64,000 nt of DNA from Clostridium sp031626875 (GCF_031626875.1 NZ_JANDMF010000005.1:1-64000), one strand, 5' to 3'. Counted from the first letter of the stretch, positions 1-8,444 are shown. Notes: generated from the letters alone by a model not told the origin. Translations and numbers: made by a program.

Positions 1-11
1 ATATAACGCGA

Positions 12-40
12 CTGAAAGCTAGATAAAATCTAGCTTTCAG
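12..40 (+). terminator. Intrinsic terminator of a plus-strand gene lying left of the window
   Basis: A perfect 13-bp stem (12-24 with 28-40) has a 3-nt AAA loop. On the plus strand it is followed by TTTAAGATTTTTTTAT, which is a U-tract. The minus strand has no U-tract after it, so it should end a rightward transcript whose gene lies outside the window and converges on ptsH. Confidence 0.75.
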
Positions 41-71
41 TTTAAGATTTTTTTATACTTTCCTTTACATT

Positions 72-94
72 AAAAAAAGGTTCCAAATGGAACC
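72..94 (-). terminator. Terminator of ptsH
   Basis: The arms GGTTCC (79-84) and GGAACC (89-94) close a 4-nt loop. On the minus strand a run of seven T residues (72-78) follows. It lies 16 bp beyond the ptsH stop codon. Confidence 0.85.
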
Positions 95-110
95 CTCTTC
101 TCTTTATTAA

Positions 111-371
111 TTAATCTTCTAAGTTTTCTACTAACTTAGCAATTTCTTCACAAGCTAATGCTTCGTCATCACCGCTAGCTATAACCTTTATTAAAGAATC
201 CTTAGTAACAGCTAATGATAAAACACCAATTAAGCTCTTAACATTTGCTTTTTTACCATTGAACTCAATGCTTACATCAGACTTAAATGATGAAGCCTTT
301 TTTACTAATAATGTAGCTGGTCTAGCATGTAATCCAGTACCATTCTTTACTAAAACCTCTTTTGAAACCAT
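111..371 (-). CDS. ptsH: HPr, phosphocarrier protein of the PTS
   Basis: HPr carries phosphate from enzyme I (phosphoenolpyruvate-dependent) to sugar-specific EIIA domains in the cytoplasm. In Firmicutes it is also a regulator when HPr kinase phosphorylates Ser46. The 86-residue product has the family length. His15 lies in GLHARPAT, the active-site loop, and Ser46 lies in VKSLIGVLSL, the kinase site. An upstream in-frame start at 407 would add 12 residues, but the ATG at 371 follows AGAGGTG at good spacing and gives the standard N-terminus. The gene stands alone, with its own promoter (420-448) and terminator (72-94), and is not next to ptsI. Confidence 0.98.
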   Translation of the reverse strand: MVSKEVLVKNGTGLHARPATLLVKKASSFKSDVSIEFNGKKANVKSLIGVLSLAVTKDSLIKVIASGDDEALACEEIAKLVENLED

Positions 372-419
372 TGTATTCACCTCTTTAAATAAACTATAAG
401 TATTCACTTAACTTTTATT

Positions 420-448
420 ATTATATATGACTTTGAAAATAATTTCAA
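420..448 (-). promoter_or_regulatory. SigA-type promoter of ptsH
   Basis: Minus strand: TTGAAA (443-448), a 17-bp spacer and TATAAT (420-425). The start would be near 413, giving a leader of about 40 nt before the ptsH ATG. Confidence 0.7.
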
Positions 449-498
449 TACCCTATTTAGCTTTCGTTAGAGTTCCAAATATGTCCATATTACAGCAT

Positions 499-759
499 TT
501 ATCTAGGTTGTATAATTAATTTTATTGCCGTTCTTTCTTCCCCATCAATTTCTATATCAGTGAAAGCTGGCACACAGACAATATCTTTCCCACTTGGTGC
601 TACAAATCCACGTGCTATCGCAATAGCTTTTACTGCTTGATTAATAGCTCCTGCACCTACTGCTTGTATTTCTACTATATTCTTTTCTTTTATTATAGCA
701 GCTAAAGCACCTGCTACTGAATTTGGATTTGATTTTGTTGAAACTTTTAATACTTCCAT
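499..759 (-). CDS. spoVS: Stage V sporulation protein S
   Basis: SpoVS is a small conserved protein with an Alba-like fold, needed in Bacillus subtilis for spore coat assembly and progress past stage V. Its biochemical role is unsettled. The 86-residue product begins MEVLKVSTKSNPNSVAGALA and continues with the conserved GAGAINQAVKAIAIARG segment, as expected for the family. The ATG at 759 is chosen because AGGAGG lies upstream at good spacing; a longer in-frame start at 780 would overlap that SD. The gene has its own SigH-type promoter (852-880) and a leader carrying two 21-bp repeats. No clear terminator is seen before ptsH. Confidence 0.98.
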   Translation of the reverse strand: MEVLKVSTKSNPNSVAGALAAIIKEKNIVEIQAVGAGAINQAVKAIAIARGFVAPSGKDIVCVPAFTDIEIDGEERTAIKLIIQPR

Positions 760-787
760 TTTTATTATTCCTCCTAGCATTTTACTA

Positions 788-829
788 ACCGTTTACATTT
801 TAGAGTTCACCGTTTACATTTTAGAGCTC
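788..829 (-). repeat. Two tandem 21-bp repeats in the spoVS leader
   Basis: Copies at 788-808 and 809-829 differ at a single base (GTTC versus GCTC near the right end). They fill the predicted 5' untranslated region between the SigH-like promoter and the spoVS SD. They could be a duplicated protein or RNA-binding site, or a recent slippage duplication. Confidence 0.85.
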
Positions 830-851
830 ACCCAAATCATGCATACTTATT

Positions 852-880
852 ATATTCTACCTGTGTTATTAAATTCCTTC
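852..880 (-). promoter_or_regulatory. SigH-type promoter of spoVS
   Basis: Minus strand: GAAGGAATT (872-880), an 11-bp spacer and GTAGAATAT (852-860). This matches the Bacillus SigH pattern RnAGGAwWW, 11-12 bp, RnnGAATww at every constrained position. spoVS is a known SigH-dependent gene in B. subtilis, so context and sequence agree. A TATAAT also overlaps the -10 region, so some SigA use is possible. Confidence 0.7.
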
Positions 881-900
881 TTTTTTTTATTAATTTTATA

Positions 901-935
901 AAAAAAATACATTTTGAAAATCAAAATGTATTTTT
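901..935 (-). terminator. Terminator of rny
   Basis: TACATTTTGA (908-917) pairs with TCAAAATGTA (921-930), and A- and T-runs extend the stem to about 15 bp. The minus strand ends in a run of seven or more T residues. It lies directly after the rny stop at 941. Confidence 0.8.
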
Positions 936-940
936 AAACT

Positions 941-2479
941 TTATTTTGCAAAATCAACTGCTCTAGTTTCCCTAATAACATTGATTTTAATTTGACCTGG
1001 ATATTCTAATTGTTCTTCGACGCTCTTTACAATATTACGTGCTAGTTCTATTGCTCCAGAATCGTCAACATGATCTGGTTTAACAATAATTCTAATTTCT
1101 CTACCAGCTTGAATTGCATATGACTTCTCTACACCTTCATAAGAATTTGCAATTTCTTCTAACTTTTCCAGACGTTTGATATATGCTTCTAAGGTTTCTC
1201 TTCTGGCACCTGGTCTTGCAGCTGAAATAGCATCTGCTGCCTGAACCAAAATAGCTTCTAAAGATTCCATCTCCACATCTCCATGATGGGCTGCGATGGC
1301 ATTTACTACAACAGAAGACTCATGGTATCTCTTCGCTAAATCCCCACCAATTAAGGCATGAGGACCTTCTTGCTCCTGATCTACGGCCTTCCCTATATCA
1401 TGTAATAAACCAGCTCTTCTAGCTAGAGTAACATCTAAACCTAATTCTGAAGCCATTAAACCAGCTAAATACGAAACCTCTATGGAATGTTTTAAAACAT
1501 TTTGACCATAACTAGTTCTATATTTCAATTTTCCAAGAAGTCTTATTATCTCAGGATGTAGCCCATGTACTGAAGTTTCAAGAGCTGCTTGCTCTCCTTC
1601 TTCTTTAATATCATTTTCAACATCTTTTTGAGATTTCTCAACCATCTCTTCAATTCTAGCCGGATGAATCCTTCCATCCACTATTAACTTTTCTAGTGCC
1701 ATTCTAGCTACTTCTCTTCTTATTGGATCGAAGCTTGATAAAATAACTGCTTCTGGAGTATCATCAATAATTAAATCTACTCCTGTTAATGTTTCAAGGG
1801 TTCTAATGTTTCTTCCTTCTCTACCTATGATTCTTCCCTTCATTTCATCATTTGGTAAAGCAACTACTTGAACAGTAGTTTCGGATACATGGTCAGCAGC
1901 ACATCTTTGAATAGCTGTTGTTACAATTTCTCTAGCCTTCTTATCTGCCTCTTCTTTAGCTCTACCTTCGATTTCCTTAATCATTAAGGCAGCTTCATGA
2001 GTAATCTCCTTCTTGATTTCATCTAATAGGATTTGCTTAGCTTCTTCACTAGAAAGACCAGATATTCTTTCGAGTTCTGCTCTTCTTTTTTCACCAAGCT
2101 CTCTAATCTCAATTTCCATATTATCGATTTCAATAACTCTCTCATTAAGTGCATCATCTTTCTTTTGAAGAGTATCACTTTTTTTATCAAGTAACTCTTC
2201 CCTTTGAATCAATCTTCTTTCAAGTCTTTGAAGTTCATTTCTTCTTTCACGAGAATCTCTATCTAAATCAGTCCTTAACTTATGAACTTCTTCCTTTGCT
2301 TCTAATATCGATTCTTTCTTAGCTGCTTCTGCTTCCCTTTTAGCCACAACTAAAACTTCGTTTGCCTCATTTTCTAGCGATTCAATCTTCTTTCTTGATG
2401 CTGTTTGAATGCTTTTATATGATATAAAGCCTAATATAAACAGCACAAATATATCTATTATTATTAAATACGTTGGCAC
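941..2479 (-). CDS. rny: Ribonuclease Y
   Basis: RNase Y is the membrane-anchored endoribonuclease that starts bulk mRNA decay in many Firmicutes. The 512-residue product has an N-terminal membrane helix (about residues 3-24), a long charged coiled coil (about 28-190), a KH domain with GRIIGREGRNIRTLE near residue 215, and an HD domain whose metal motif is LLHDIGK. The start is GTG at 2479, with TAGGAGGTG just upstream; no ATG is better placed. Transcription should start at the promoter at 2587-2615, giving a leader of about 100 nt with a hairpin (2544-2562). Confidence 0.98.
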   Translation of the reverse strand: MPTYLIIIDIFVLFILGFISYKSIQTASRKKIESLENEANEVLVVAKREAEAAKKESILEAKEEVHKLRTDLDRDSRERRNELQRLERRLIQREELLDKKSDTLQKKDDALNERVIEIDNMEIEIRELGEKRRAELERISGLSSEEAKQILLDEIKKEITHEAALMIKEIEGRAKEEADKKAREIVTTAIQRCAADHVSETTVQVVALPNDEMKGRIIGREGRNIRTLETLTGVDLIIDDTPEAVILSSFDPIRREVARMALEKLIVDGRIHPARIEEMVEKSQKDVENDIKEEGEQAALETSVHGLHPEIIRLLGKLKYRTSYGQNVLKHSIEVSYLAGLMASELGLDVTLARRAGLLHDIGKAVDQEQEGPHALIGGDLAKRYHESSVVVNAIAAHHGDVEMESLEAILVQAADAISAARPGARRETLEAYIKRLEKLEEIANSYEGVEKSYAIQAGREIRIIVKPDHVDDSGAIELARNIVKSVEEQLEYPGQIKINVIRETRAVDFAK

Positions 2480-2543
2480 GTAAACACCTCCTAGCTTTTA
2501 CTATCTATTTTTAATAAGTAAGCGTAGTTTTGGTGTCATATCT

Positions 2544-2562
2544 TTCTCACTAATAGTAAGAA
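2544..2562 (-). promoter_or_regulatory. Hairpin in the rny 5' leader
   Basis: On the minus strand UUCUUACU pairs with AGUGAGAA (8 bp, one G-U) around a 3-nt loop. An outer UAUC/GAUA helix may extend it. It lies about 65 nt upstream of the GTG start. There is no U-tract, so it is not a terminator; it could be a stability or autoregulatory element. Confidence 0.4.
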
Positions 2563-2586
2563 TGTGATAAACCAGTATTTGTTATT

Positions 2587-2615
2587 ATTTTATCTGAAAA
2601 TTAGAATTATGTCAA
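2587..2615 (-). promoter_or_regulatory. SigA promoter of rny
   Basis: Minus strand: consensus TTGACA (2610-2615), a 17-bp spacer and TAAAAT (2587-2592). Confidence 0.75.
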
Positions 2616-2783
2616 GTTTCATGAATAATAGTATACTTAAATATAAATTCTCATAAAATCCCCTACATCTTTAGTTTTTCTATAATTTTCTTATGATTCC
2701 ACTTAAAATTCTTATGTAAATTTTTACTCAAGTTTAAAATAAATCATATAACACTACTTATTCTATTACCAAATAAATAAAAT

Positions 2784-2834
2784 ATACACCTTATTAGCCA
2801 AATTTCTAAATAATACTTAACTAACAAGGTGTAT
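2784..2834 (-). terminator. Terminator-like hairpin after recA
   Basis: Arms 2784-2797 and 2821-2834 form 14 pairs (13 Watson-Crick, one G-U) across a 23-nt loop. ATTTTATTTATTTG follows on the minus strand. It lies just beyond the recA stop. Confidence 0.65.
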
Positions 2835-2842
2835 TTCTATTT

Positions 2843-3895
2843 TTATTCTTTTTTACTCTTATTTTCTTGTGCAGGTACTGCTTTTAATTTTGCATTTGCT
2901 GGTAAATTATACTTTTCTCTTATTTGGTTTTCTATATCTAAAGCAACTTCTGGATTATCTGCTAAGTATATCTTAGCATTTTCTCTACCTTGCCCAAGTC
3001 TTATATCCCCATAAGAGAACCAAGCACCACTCTTTTGAACAATCTCTTCCTTAACTCCAACATCAACTATATTTCCTGTTCTTGAAATACCTTCATTATA
3101 CATAATGTCAAATTCTGCTTGTTTAAATGGTGGTGCAACCTTATTTTTAGTGACCTTTACTCTTGTTCTATTACCTATAATTGCATCACTTGTTTTAATT
3201 GAATCTATTCTTCTAACATCAAGTCTTATCGATGCATAGAATTTCAAAGCTCTACCTCCAGTAGTTGTCTCTGGACTTCCAAACATTACCCCTACCTTTT
3301 CTCTTAGCTGATTTATAAATATAGCAACACAATTTGTCTTCTTAATTGTACCAGTTAGTTTTCTTAATGCTTGAGACATTAATCTAGCTTGAAGTCCAAT
3401 ATGAGAATCCCCCATCTCTCCTTCTATTTCAGCTCTAGGTACTAAAGCAGCAACTGAATCTACAACAAGTACATCTATAGCTCCAGATCTAACTAAAGCT
3501 TCTGCAATTTCAAGCCCTTGTTCCCCTGTATCTGGTTGTGATACTATTAGGTTTTCAGTGTCAACTCCTATTTTTCTTGCATAACTTGGATCTAATGCAT
3601 GTTCTGCATCTATAAAAGCAACAGCCCCACCTTTTTTTTGTGCTTCTGCAGCAATATGAAGAGCAACTGTAGTTTTACCTGAACTTTCAGGCCCATATAT
3701 TTCAATTATTCTTCCCTTAGGGACTCCACCAACTCCAAGTGCTATATCTAAATCAAGACATCCTGTAGAAATAACATCTATAGCTAAATGGCTATCTTCT
3801 CCAAGTTTCATAACAGATCCTTTGCCAAATTGCTTTTCAATCTGACCCATAGCACTTTCAATAGCTTTTAATTTATCCACATTTATATTACTCAT
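2843..3895 (-). CDS. recA: RecA recombinase
   Basis: RecA is the ATP-dependent strand-exchange protein and the co-protease that triggers LexA self-cleavage. The product has 350 residues. Walker A GPESSGKTT is at 68-76, the Walker B segment is LVVDSVAAL, and the L2 DNA-binding region follows INQLREKVGVMFGSPETT. The C-terminal tail is lysine-rich (ENKSKKE) rather than strongly acidic. An AGAGGTG SD precedes the ATG. Its promoter (3939-3967) and an overlapping LexA-type box (3920-3931) indicate SOS induction. Adjacency to rny is the usual clostridial order. Confidence 0.99.
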   Translation of the reverse strand: MSNINVDKLKAIESAMGQIEKQFGKGSVMKLGEDSHLAIDVISTGCLDLDIALGVGGVPKGRIIEIYGPESSGKTTVALHIAAEAQKKGGAVAFIDAEHALDPSYARKIGVDTENLIVSQPDTGEQGLEIAEALVRSGAIDVLVVDSVAALVPRAEIEGEMGDSHIGLQARLMSQALRKLTGTIKKTNCVAIFINQLREKVGVMFGSPETTTGGRALKFYASIRLDVRRIDSIKTSDAIIGNRTRVKVTKNKVAPPFKQAEFDIMYNEGISRTGNIVDVGVKEEIVQKSGAWFSYGDIRLGQGRENAKIYLADNPEVALDIENQIREKYNLPANAKLKAVPAQENKSKKE

Positions 3896-3919
3896 TTTAC
3901 TTTACACCTCTCTACTTCC

Positions 3920-3931
3920 GAACTTATGTTC
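3920..3931 (-). promoter_or_regulatory. LexA (SOS) box of recA
   Basis: The sequence is GAAC, 4 nt, GTTC, a perfect inverted repeat. It matches the Gram-positive LexA/DinR core GAACnnnnGTTC. It lies immediately downstream of the recA -10 element, where bound repressor would block transcription. Confidence 0.8.
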
Positions 3932-3938
3932 TGTATTT

Positions 3939-3967
3939 ATTATAATATATGATTTTTGCTTAGTCAA
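3939..3967 (-). promoter_or_regulatory. SigA promoter of recA
   Basis: Minus strand: TTGACT (3962-3967), a 17-bp spacer and TATAAT (3939-3944). Confidence 0.8.
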
Positions 3968-4048
3968 TAAAAACACTATTATTTCCATATATTTTTATTG
4001 TACCCTCAATCAAACAGGCTTAATCATCATCAATTACTTCAATAAAAT

Positions 4049-4070
4049 AAGAGTTGCTTATGCAACTCTT
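4049..4070 (-). terminator. Terminator of the ftsK-rimO-pgsA group
   Basis: AAGAGTTGC (4049-4057) pairs perfectly with GCAACTCTT (4062-4070) around a 4-nt loop. TTATTTTATT follows on the minus strand, 2 bp after the pgsA stop. Confidence 0.85.
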
Positions 4071-4071
4071 A

Positions 4072-4662
4072 TTATTTTTCAGTTGAAATAGTATTTTTAT
4101 TTTTTCTGAAATAATCTACTCCAGATACTATTGTAATTATTACAGCTACATCTAATAGTATTTGAGGCATATACTTAAAGAATACTTTAAAAAATTCTAT
4201 ATTGGTTACTAGACTTCCTAAATATGCTGATTCAGCTATATTTACCTGTAAAAGTAAAACTATAATCGCTACAATTTGAATCACTGTCTTTATCTTTCCC
4301 CACCAACTAGCTGCAATTATTTTTCCTTCTGATGCTGCTATTGTTCTAAGTCCAGATATAGCAAATTCACGAGCAATTATCACAAAAGCTGCCCAAGCTG
4401 GGACTACTTGAAGTTCAACTAATGAAATTAATGCTGATGTTACAAGCAGCTTGTCTGCTAGGGGGTCCATGAACTTGCCGAAAGTAGTTATTTGATTTCT
4501 ACTTCTAGCTATATAACCATCTAGCTTATCTGTTAATGATGCTAATATAAATATAAATGTAGCAATAAATGTACCATAAGGAATAGCTTTAGCTGCTATA
4601 AAAAGTAAAAAAACAGGAACTAAAAAAATTCTACCTAGGGTTAATTTATTCGCAAGATTCAT
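4072..4662 (-). CDS. pgsA: CDP-diacylglycerol-glycerol-3-phosphate 3-phosphatidyltransferase
   Basis: PgsA makes phosphatidylglycerol phosphate from CDP-diacylglycerol and glycerol 3-phosphate in the cytoplasmic membrane, the first step towards phosphatidylglycerol and cardiolipin. The 196-residue product has several membrane helices. The CDP-alcohol phosphatidyltransferase signature runs from Asp45 through Asp48-Gly49, Ala52-Arg53 and Gly62 to Asp66 and Asp70. The ATG at 4662 lies inside the 3' end of rimO (17-bp overlap) with a TAGGAG SD, so the two are probably translationally coupled. A strong terminator follows at 4049-4070. Confidence 0.96.
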   Translation of the reverse strand: MNLANKLTLGRIFLVPVFLLFIAAKAIPYGTFIATFIFILASLTDKLDGYIARSRNQITTFGKFMDPLADKLLVTSALISLVELQVVPAWAAFVIIAREFAISGLRTIAASEGKIIAASWWGKIKTVIQIVAIIVLLLQVNIAESAYLGSLVTNIEFFKVFFKYMPQILLDVAVIITIVSGVDYFRKNKNTISTEK

Positions 4663-5983
4663 AATCTACAACTCCTACTAAATCATATTCTGTACAGCTA
4701 ATCACCTTAACTGATACAATTGTGCCTTTTTCTATCTTTTGAGTACTTTTAAAGAATACATTTCCATCTATTTCTGGAACCATCTCGTAATTTCTTCCAT
4801 AATAATACTCTCCATTATATCCTTCCACAAGAATATCATAAACATTATTAATTTTCAATTCATTTATTGATTTAGAAACTTCCTTCTGTATTTCCATAAG
4901 TTTTTCTTCACGTATACCCTTAATTTCTTCTTCTACTTGATCTTGCATATTTGCTGCAGGAGTGCCTTCTTCTCTTGAATATCTAAACACACCAACTTTA
5001 TCTAATTTATATTCTTTTAAAAATTCCATTAATTCATTAAAATCTTCATTACTTTCACCTGGGAACCCTACAATTAAAGAAGTTCTTAATGTAATATTCT
5101 TAACTTTCTCTCTCAATTGCATAATTTTATTAATAATATCTTCTTTAGAAGTTTTTCTTCCCATAAGTTTAAGTATATTATTACTAATATGTTGAATTGG
5201 TAAATCTAAATATTTCATCACCTTATTATTAATTGCTATTTCATCTATAAGTTCTGAATATATTTCTTCTGGATAACAATATAATACCCTAATCCACTTG
5301 ATTCCCTCAATGCTTGAAAGTTCTTTTAATAATATATGAAGTTTCTTTTCTCCATATATATCACTTCCATAAAGAGTTGTATCTTGTGCTACTAATATAA
5401 TTTCTTTTACTCCTTTTTTGCTAAGCTCTCTAGCTTCTTTTATAATATTTTCCATCTCTCTACTTCTAAATTTTCCTCTTATCTTAGGAATTATACAATA
5501 AGTACAGAAATTATTACAACCTTCTGCTATTCTGATATACGCTGTATATTTATCTGTGGTTAATAATCTCTCACCCTCATTAATGTTTTCATCAGAATAA
5601 TTTACTTCAAGAGATTTTTTCTCATTAGTTATATACTCTCTAATAAATTCGTCTATCTTTGTATAGTCATTAACCCCAAGCATTATATCAATTTCAGGCA
5701 TTAATTCACTTAACTCTTTTCCATATCTTTGAGTTAAACATCCTGTAGCTATTAAAAGCTTACAATTATATTTTTCTTTATATTTAGCCATCTCTAATAT
5801 AGTGTCAATAGATTCTTGTTTTGCCTTTTCTATAAAACCACATGTATTAACAATAATAATGTCAGCCTCTTTGGCATTATTAGTAATTTCATATTCTTTG
5901 CTCATTGTGCCTAGAATAATTTCTGAATCAACTCTATTTTTATCGCAACCTAGGCTTACCATACCCACTTTATATTTTTTCAA
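4646..5983 (-). CDS. rimO: Ribosomal protein uS12 (Asp89) methylthiotransferase RimO
   Basis: RimO is a radical SAM enzyme that methylthiolates a conserved aspartate of ribosomal protein uS12. The product has 445 residues. The N-terminal cluster cysteines are at 13, 48 and 82, with VSLGCDKNRVDSE typical of RimO rather than MiaB. The radical SAM CNNFCTYC motif has cysteines at 156, 160 and 163. A C-terminal TRAM domain is expected. I choose the TTG at 5983 because AGGAGG lies 8 nt upstream. An in-frame ATG at 6007 has no SD and would contain that SD inside the coding region. The 3' end overlaps pgsA. Confidence 0.93.
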   Translation of the reverse strand: MKKYKVGMVSLGCDKNRVDSEIILGTMSKEYEITNNAKEADIIIVNTCGFIEKAKQESIDTILEMAKYKEKYNCKLLIATGCLTQRYGKELSELMPEIDIMLGVNDYTKIDEFIREYITNEKKSLEVNYSDENINEGERLLTTDKYTAYIRIAEGCNNFCTYCIIPKIRGKFRSREMENIIKEARELSKKGVKEIILVAQDTTLYGSDIYGEKKLHILLKELSSIEGIKWIRVLYCYPEEIYSELIDEIAINNKVMKYLDLPIQHISNNILKLMGRKTSKEDIINKIMQLREKVKNITLRTSLIVGFPGESNEDFNELMEFLKEYKLDKVGVFRYSREEGTPAANMQDQVEEEIKGIREEKLMEIQKEVSKSINELKINNVYDILVEGYNGEYYYGRNYEMVPEIDGNVFFKSTQKIEKGTIVSVKVISCTEYDLVGVVDYESCE

Positions 5984-6053
5984 GTTATTTTCCTCCTGCG
6001 TATCCATTATGTTTATAAAATTAATTTTATTACTCTTTATTAATGATTACAAG

Positions 6054-8444
6054 TTAATTTTCCTTTTCATTTTCTGAAGAATTCATTAAATCTCCCTTAC
6101 TTATTAATACCTGTCTAGGTCTACTTCCATCCTTTGGAGAAATAACTTCCCTCTCTTCAAGCTGGTCCATTATTCTAGATGCTCTATTAAATCCTATTCT
6201 AAGCCTTCTTTGTAAGAATGATGTTGATGCTTGTTCATAACTTACAACTAATTTTATTGCTTCAGATAGTAATTCATCTACATCTTCTCCACCTTCACTT
6301 GTACTTGTTCCTTCTGCCTCATTATTTATATGATCTAATATTGATTCTTCATAAATTATTTCTTTTTCATCTTGTTTTATAAATTCAATTACTTTTTCAA
6401 CCTCTTCTTCAGAAATAAAGCAACCTTGAACTCTTTGAGGTTTATTTTCTCCTACAGGAGCATATAACATATCTCCTTTACCAAGCAATTTTTCTGCTCC
6501 TGAACTATCTAAAATAGTTCTTGAGTCTACTTGGGATGAAACAGAAAATGATATTCTTGATGGTATATTAGACTTAATAACACCAGTGATTACATCTACA
6601 GATGGTCTTTGGGTTGCTATAACGAGATGCATTCCCGCAGCTCTTGCCATCTGTGCTAAACGTCCTATATAGTCCTCTACATCATTTGCACAAACCATCA
6701 TTAAATCTGCAAGCTCGTCTACTATTATTACTATATAAGAAAGTTTTTCTTCTATTCCACCCTTTTCATATAGAGCATTATATGAATCTATATTTCTTAC
6801 ACCTTTTTCTGCAAACAAATTATATCTCTTTGTCATTTCATTAACAGCCCAATTTAAAGCTGCAGCAGCTTTTTTAGGTTCTGTAACTACAGGAATCAAA
6901 AGATGTGGAATTCCATTATAAACATTTAACTCAACAACCTTTGGATCAACCAATAAAAGCTTAACTTCATCAGGAGAATATTTATATAACAAACTTATTA
7001 TTAGTGTATTAATACATACACTTTTACCTGAGCCTGTTGCCCCTGCAATTAATGTGTGAGGCATTTTACTTAAATCTCCAATAACACACGCTCCCCCTAT
7101 ATCTTTTCCTAAAGCAAATGCTAATTTCTTATCTGAATTTTTAAATTCATCTGTGTCTAATACCTCTCTTATAAATACTGGAGTTTGCTTTTTATTTGGA
7201 ACCTCTATCCCCACAGCTGCTTTACCAGGTATTGGTGCTTCAATTCTAACCCCTGATGCTGCAAGTCCTAATGCAATGTCATCAGCTAAATTTACTATTT
7301 TACTAACTTTAACTCCAGGGCTAGGTTGTAATTCAAACCTTGTTACAGAAGGTCCTTTGGTTACTTGGAGGACCTTTGCTTCAACTCCAAAGTTTCCTAG
7401 TGTTTCTTCTAATTTATTAGCACTTTCTATCAATTCCTTTTTATCAGAGCTATTTAACTTAGTTTTCCCATTAGGATTAAGTAAATCAATATCTGGAAAT
7501 ACATATTCTTTAGTCTCTTTCTTGTCATTAGTTCCACTAATAGTTTCATCTATTTCTTTACTAATAACATCTTTTATTTGATTATCAAGTTTATCTTTTT
7601 TATTGCTTTTTTCTGTAATTGGACTTTTTTCTGTAAAACTATTTAAAGAAATATCACTCTCTTTTTCAAATGCTGTTTCCAATTCCTCATCAATTGGTGA
7701 ATTTTTCATAAAATCCAATATCTTTATTTTATGATTAACATCCTTTAAGAAGTCGGTTTTAGTCTTTTCTTCTTCATCATTTGATTTAGTTTTAATTTTA
7801 ATATAATCATCATTGGAACTTTCTTTTTTACTTTCCTGCCTTTTTGGTCTCTTTTGAAATTTGTATTCTCTACTTTTATTTTTAGCAACCTGCCCAACTT
7901 TTAATAAAGAAAAATCAAAAGTCAATATTGAACCAATAACCACAAGCGCTGCATATATAATATATGAGCCTACAGCTCCTATAAGCTTAAATACAGGAAA
8001 TGTTATAACATACCCAAAAATTCCTCCATTTAATTCTTTTTTTCTTTCTGCTACTAAATTAAATAATGCAATAAAATTTTCAGCAAAATTATTTGGATTT
8101 TTTACAGCTTGTATATATATAGTACTACACATTAAAATCACTACTATTATAAATAGTGTAACTCCATAAAATCTTTTTCCAAGTGTAATATTACCATGTT
8201 CTTTTATATAGATATAGCCTAAGTACATAAAATAAATAGGCAATACATACGATCCTACTCCAATTAATAGATAACATACTCTTTGTGCAAAATTTGATAA
8301 AAATCCTGCTCCATTTGTATACATAGCTATTGAGGCTAATAGTCCTATAGCAATAAATATAATACCCTTTATCTCCATTACACTGCTTTCTTTGCTATCT
8401 TTTCTAGGTTTCTTACTACTTCTTCTATTGGTCTGTCTACTCAC
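6054..8444 (-). CDS. ftsK: DNA translocase FtsK/SpoIIIE
   Basis: This is an ATP-driven DNA pump at the division septum, which clears chromosome from the closing septum and in sporulation packs it into the forespore. The 796-residue product has four or five N-terminal membrane helices (about residues 26-180), a charged low-complexity linker (about 185-320), a RecA-like motor with Walker A GATGSGKS (468-475) and Walker B IVIIVDELAD (571-580), and a C-terminal winged-helix gamma domain (about 725-790). The start is GTG at 8444 behind GAGGTGA. FtsK and SpoIIIE cannot be told apart here. It probably co-transcribes with rimO and pgsA. Confidence 0.96.
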   Translation of the reverse strand: MSRQTNRRSSKKPRKDSKESSVMEIKGIIFIAIGLLASIAMYTNGAGFLSNFAQRVCYLLIGVGSYVLPIYFMYLGYIYIKEHGNITLGKRFYGVTLFIIVVILMCSTIYIQAVKNPNNFAENFIALFNLVAERKKELNGGIFGYVITFPVFKLIGAVGSYIIYAALVVIGSILTFDFSLLKVGQVAKNKSREYKFQKRPKRQESKKESSNDDYIKIKTKSNDEEEKTKTDFLKDVNHKIKILDFMKNSPIDEELETAFEKESDISLNSFTEKSPITEKSNKKDKLDNQIKDVISKEIDETISGTNDKKETKEYVFPDIDLLNPNGKTKLNSSDKKELIESANKLEETLGNFGVEAKVLQVTKGPSVTRFELQPSPGVKVSKIVNLADDIALGLAASGVRIEAPIPGKAAVGIEVPNKKQTPVFIREVLDTDEFKNSDKKLAFALGKDIGGACVIGDLSKMPHTLIAGATGSGKSVCINTLIISLLYKYSPDEVKLLLVDPKVVELNVYNGIPHLLIPVVTEPKKAAAALNWAVNEMTKRYNLFAEKGVRNIDSYNALYEKGGIEEKLSYIVIIVDELADLMMVCANDVEDYIGRLAQMARAAGMHLVIATQRPSVDVITGVIKSNIPSRISFSVSSQVDSRTILDSSGAEKLLGKGDMLYAPVGENKPQRVQGCFISEEEVEKVIEFIKQDEKEIIYEESILDHINNEAEGTSTSEGGEDVDELLSEAIKLVVSYEQASTSFLQRRLRIGFNRASRIMDQLEEREVISPKDGSRPRQVLISKGDLMNSSENEKEN

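Larger units (their letters stand above)
2480..2842. other. 363-bp gap between rny and recA
   Basis: Reading on the minus strand, the gap holds the recA terminator (2784-2834), a stretch of AT-rich DNA in which I see nothing (2616-2783), the rny promoter (2587-2615), and the rny leader with its hairpin. I see no convincing coding sequence. A 12-codon ATG-to-TAG frame at 2501-2539 has only a weak SD. Confidence 0.7.

Noticed and set aside
2501..2539. 12-codon ATG-to-TAG frame in the rny leader
   Set aside because: Only a weak GAGAAAG precedes it and nothing supports expression. Short frames are common in such AT-rich DNA.
7153..7581. 142-codon plus-strand open frame inside ftsK
   Set aside because: It is antisense to the conserved FtsK motor domain, has no SD and encodes no recognisable protein.
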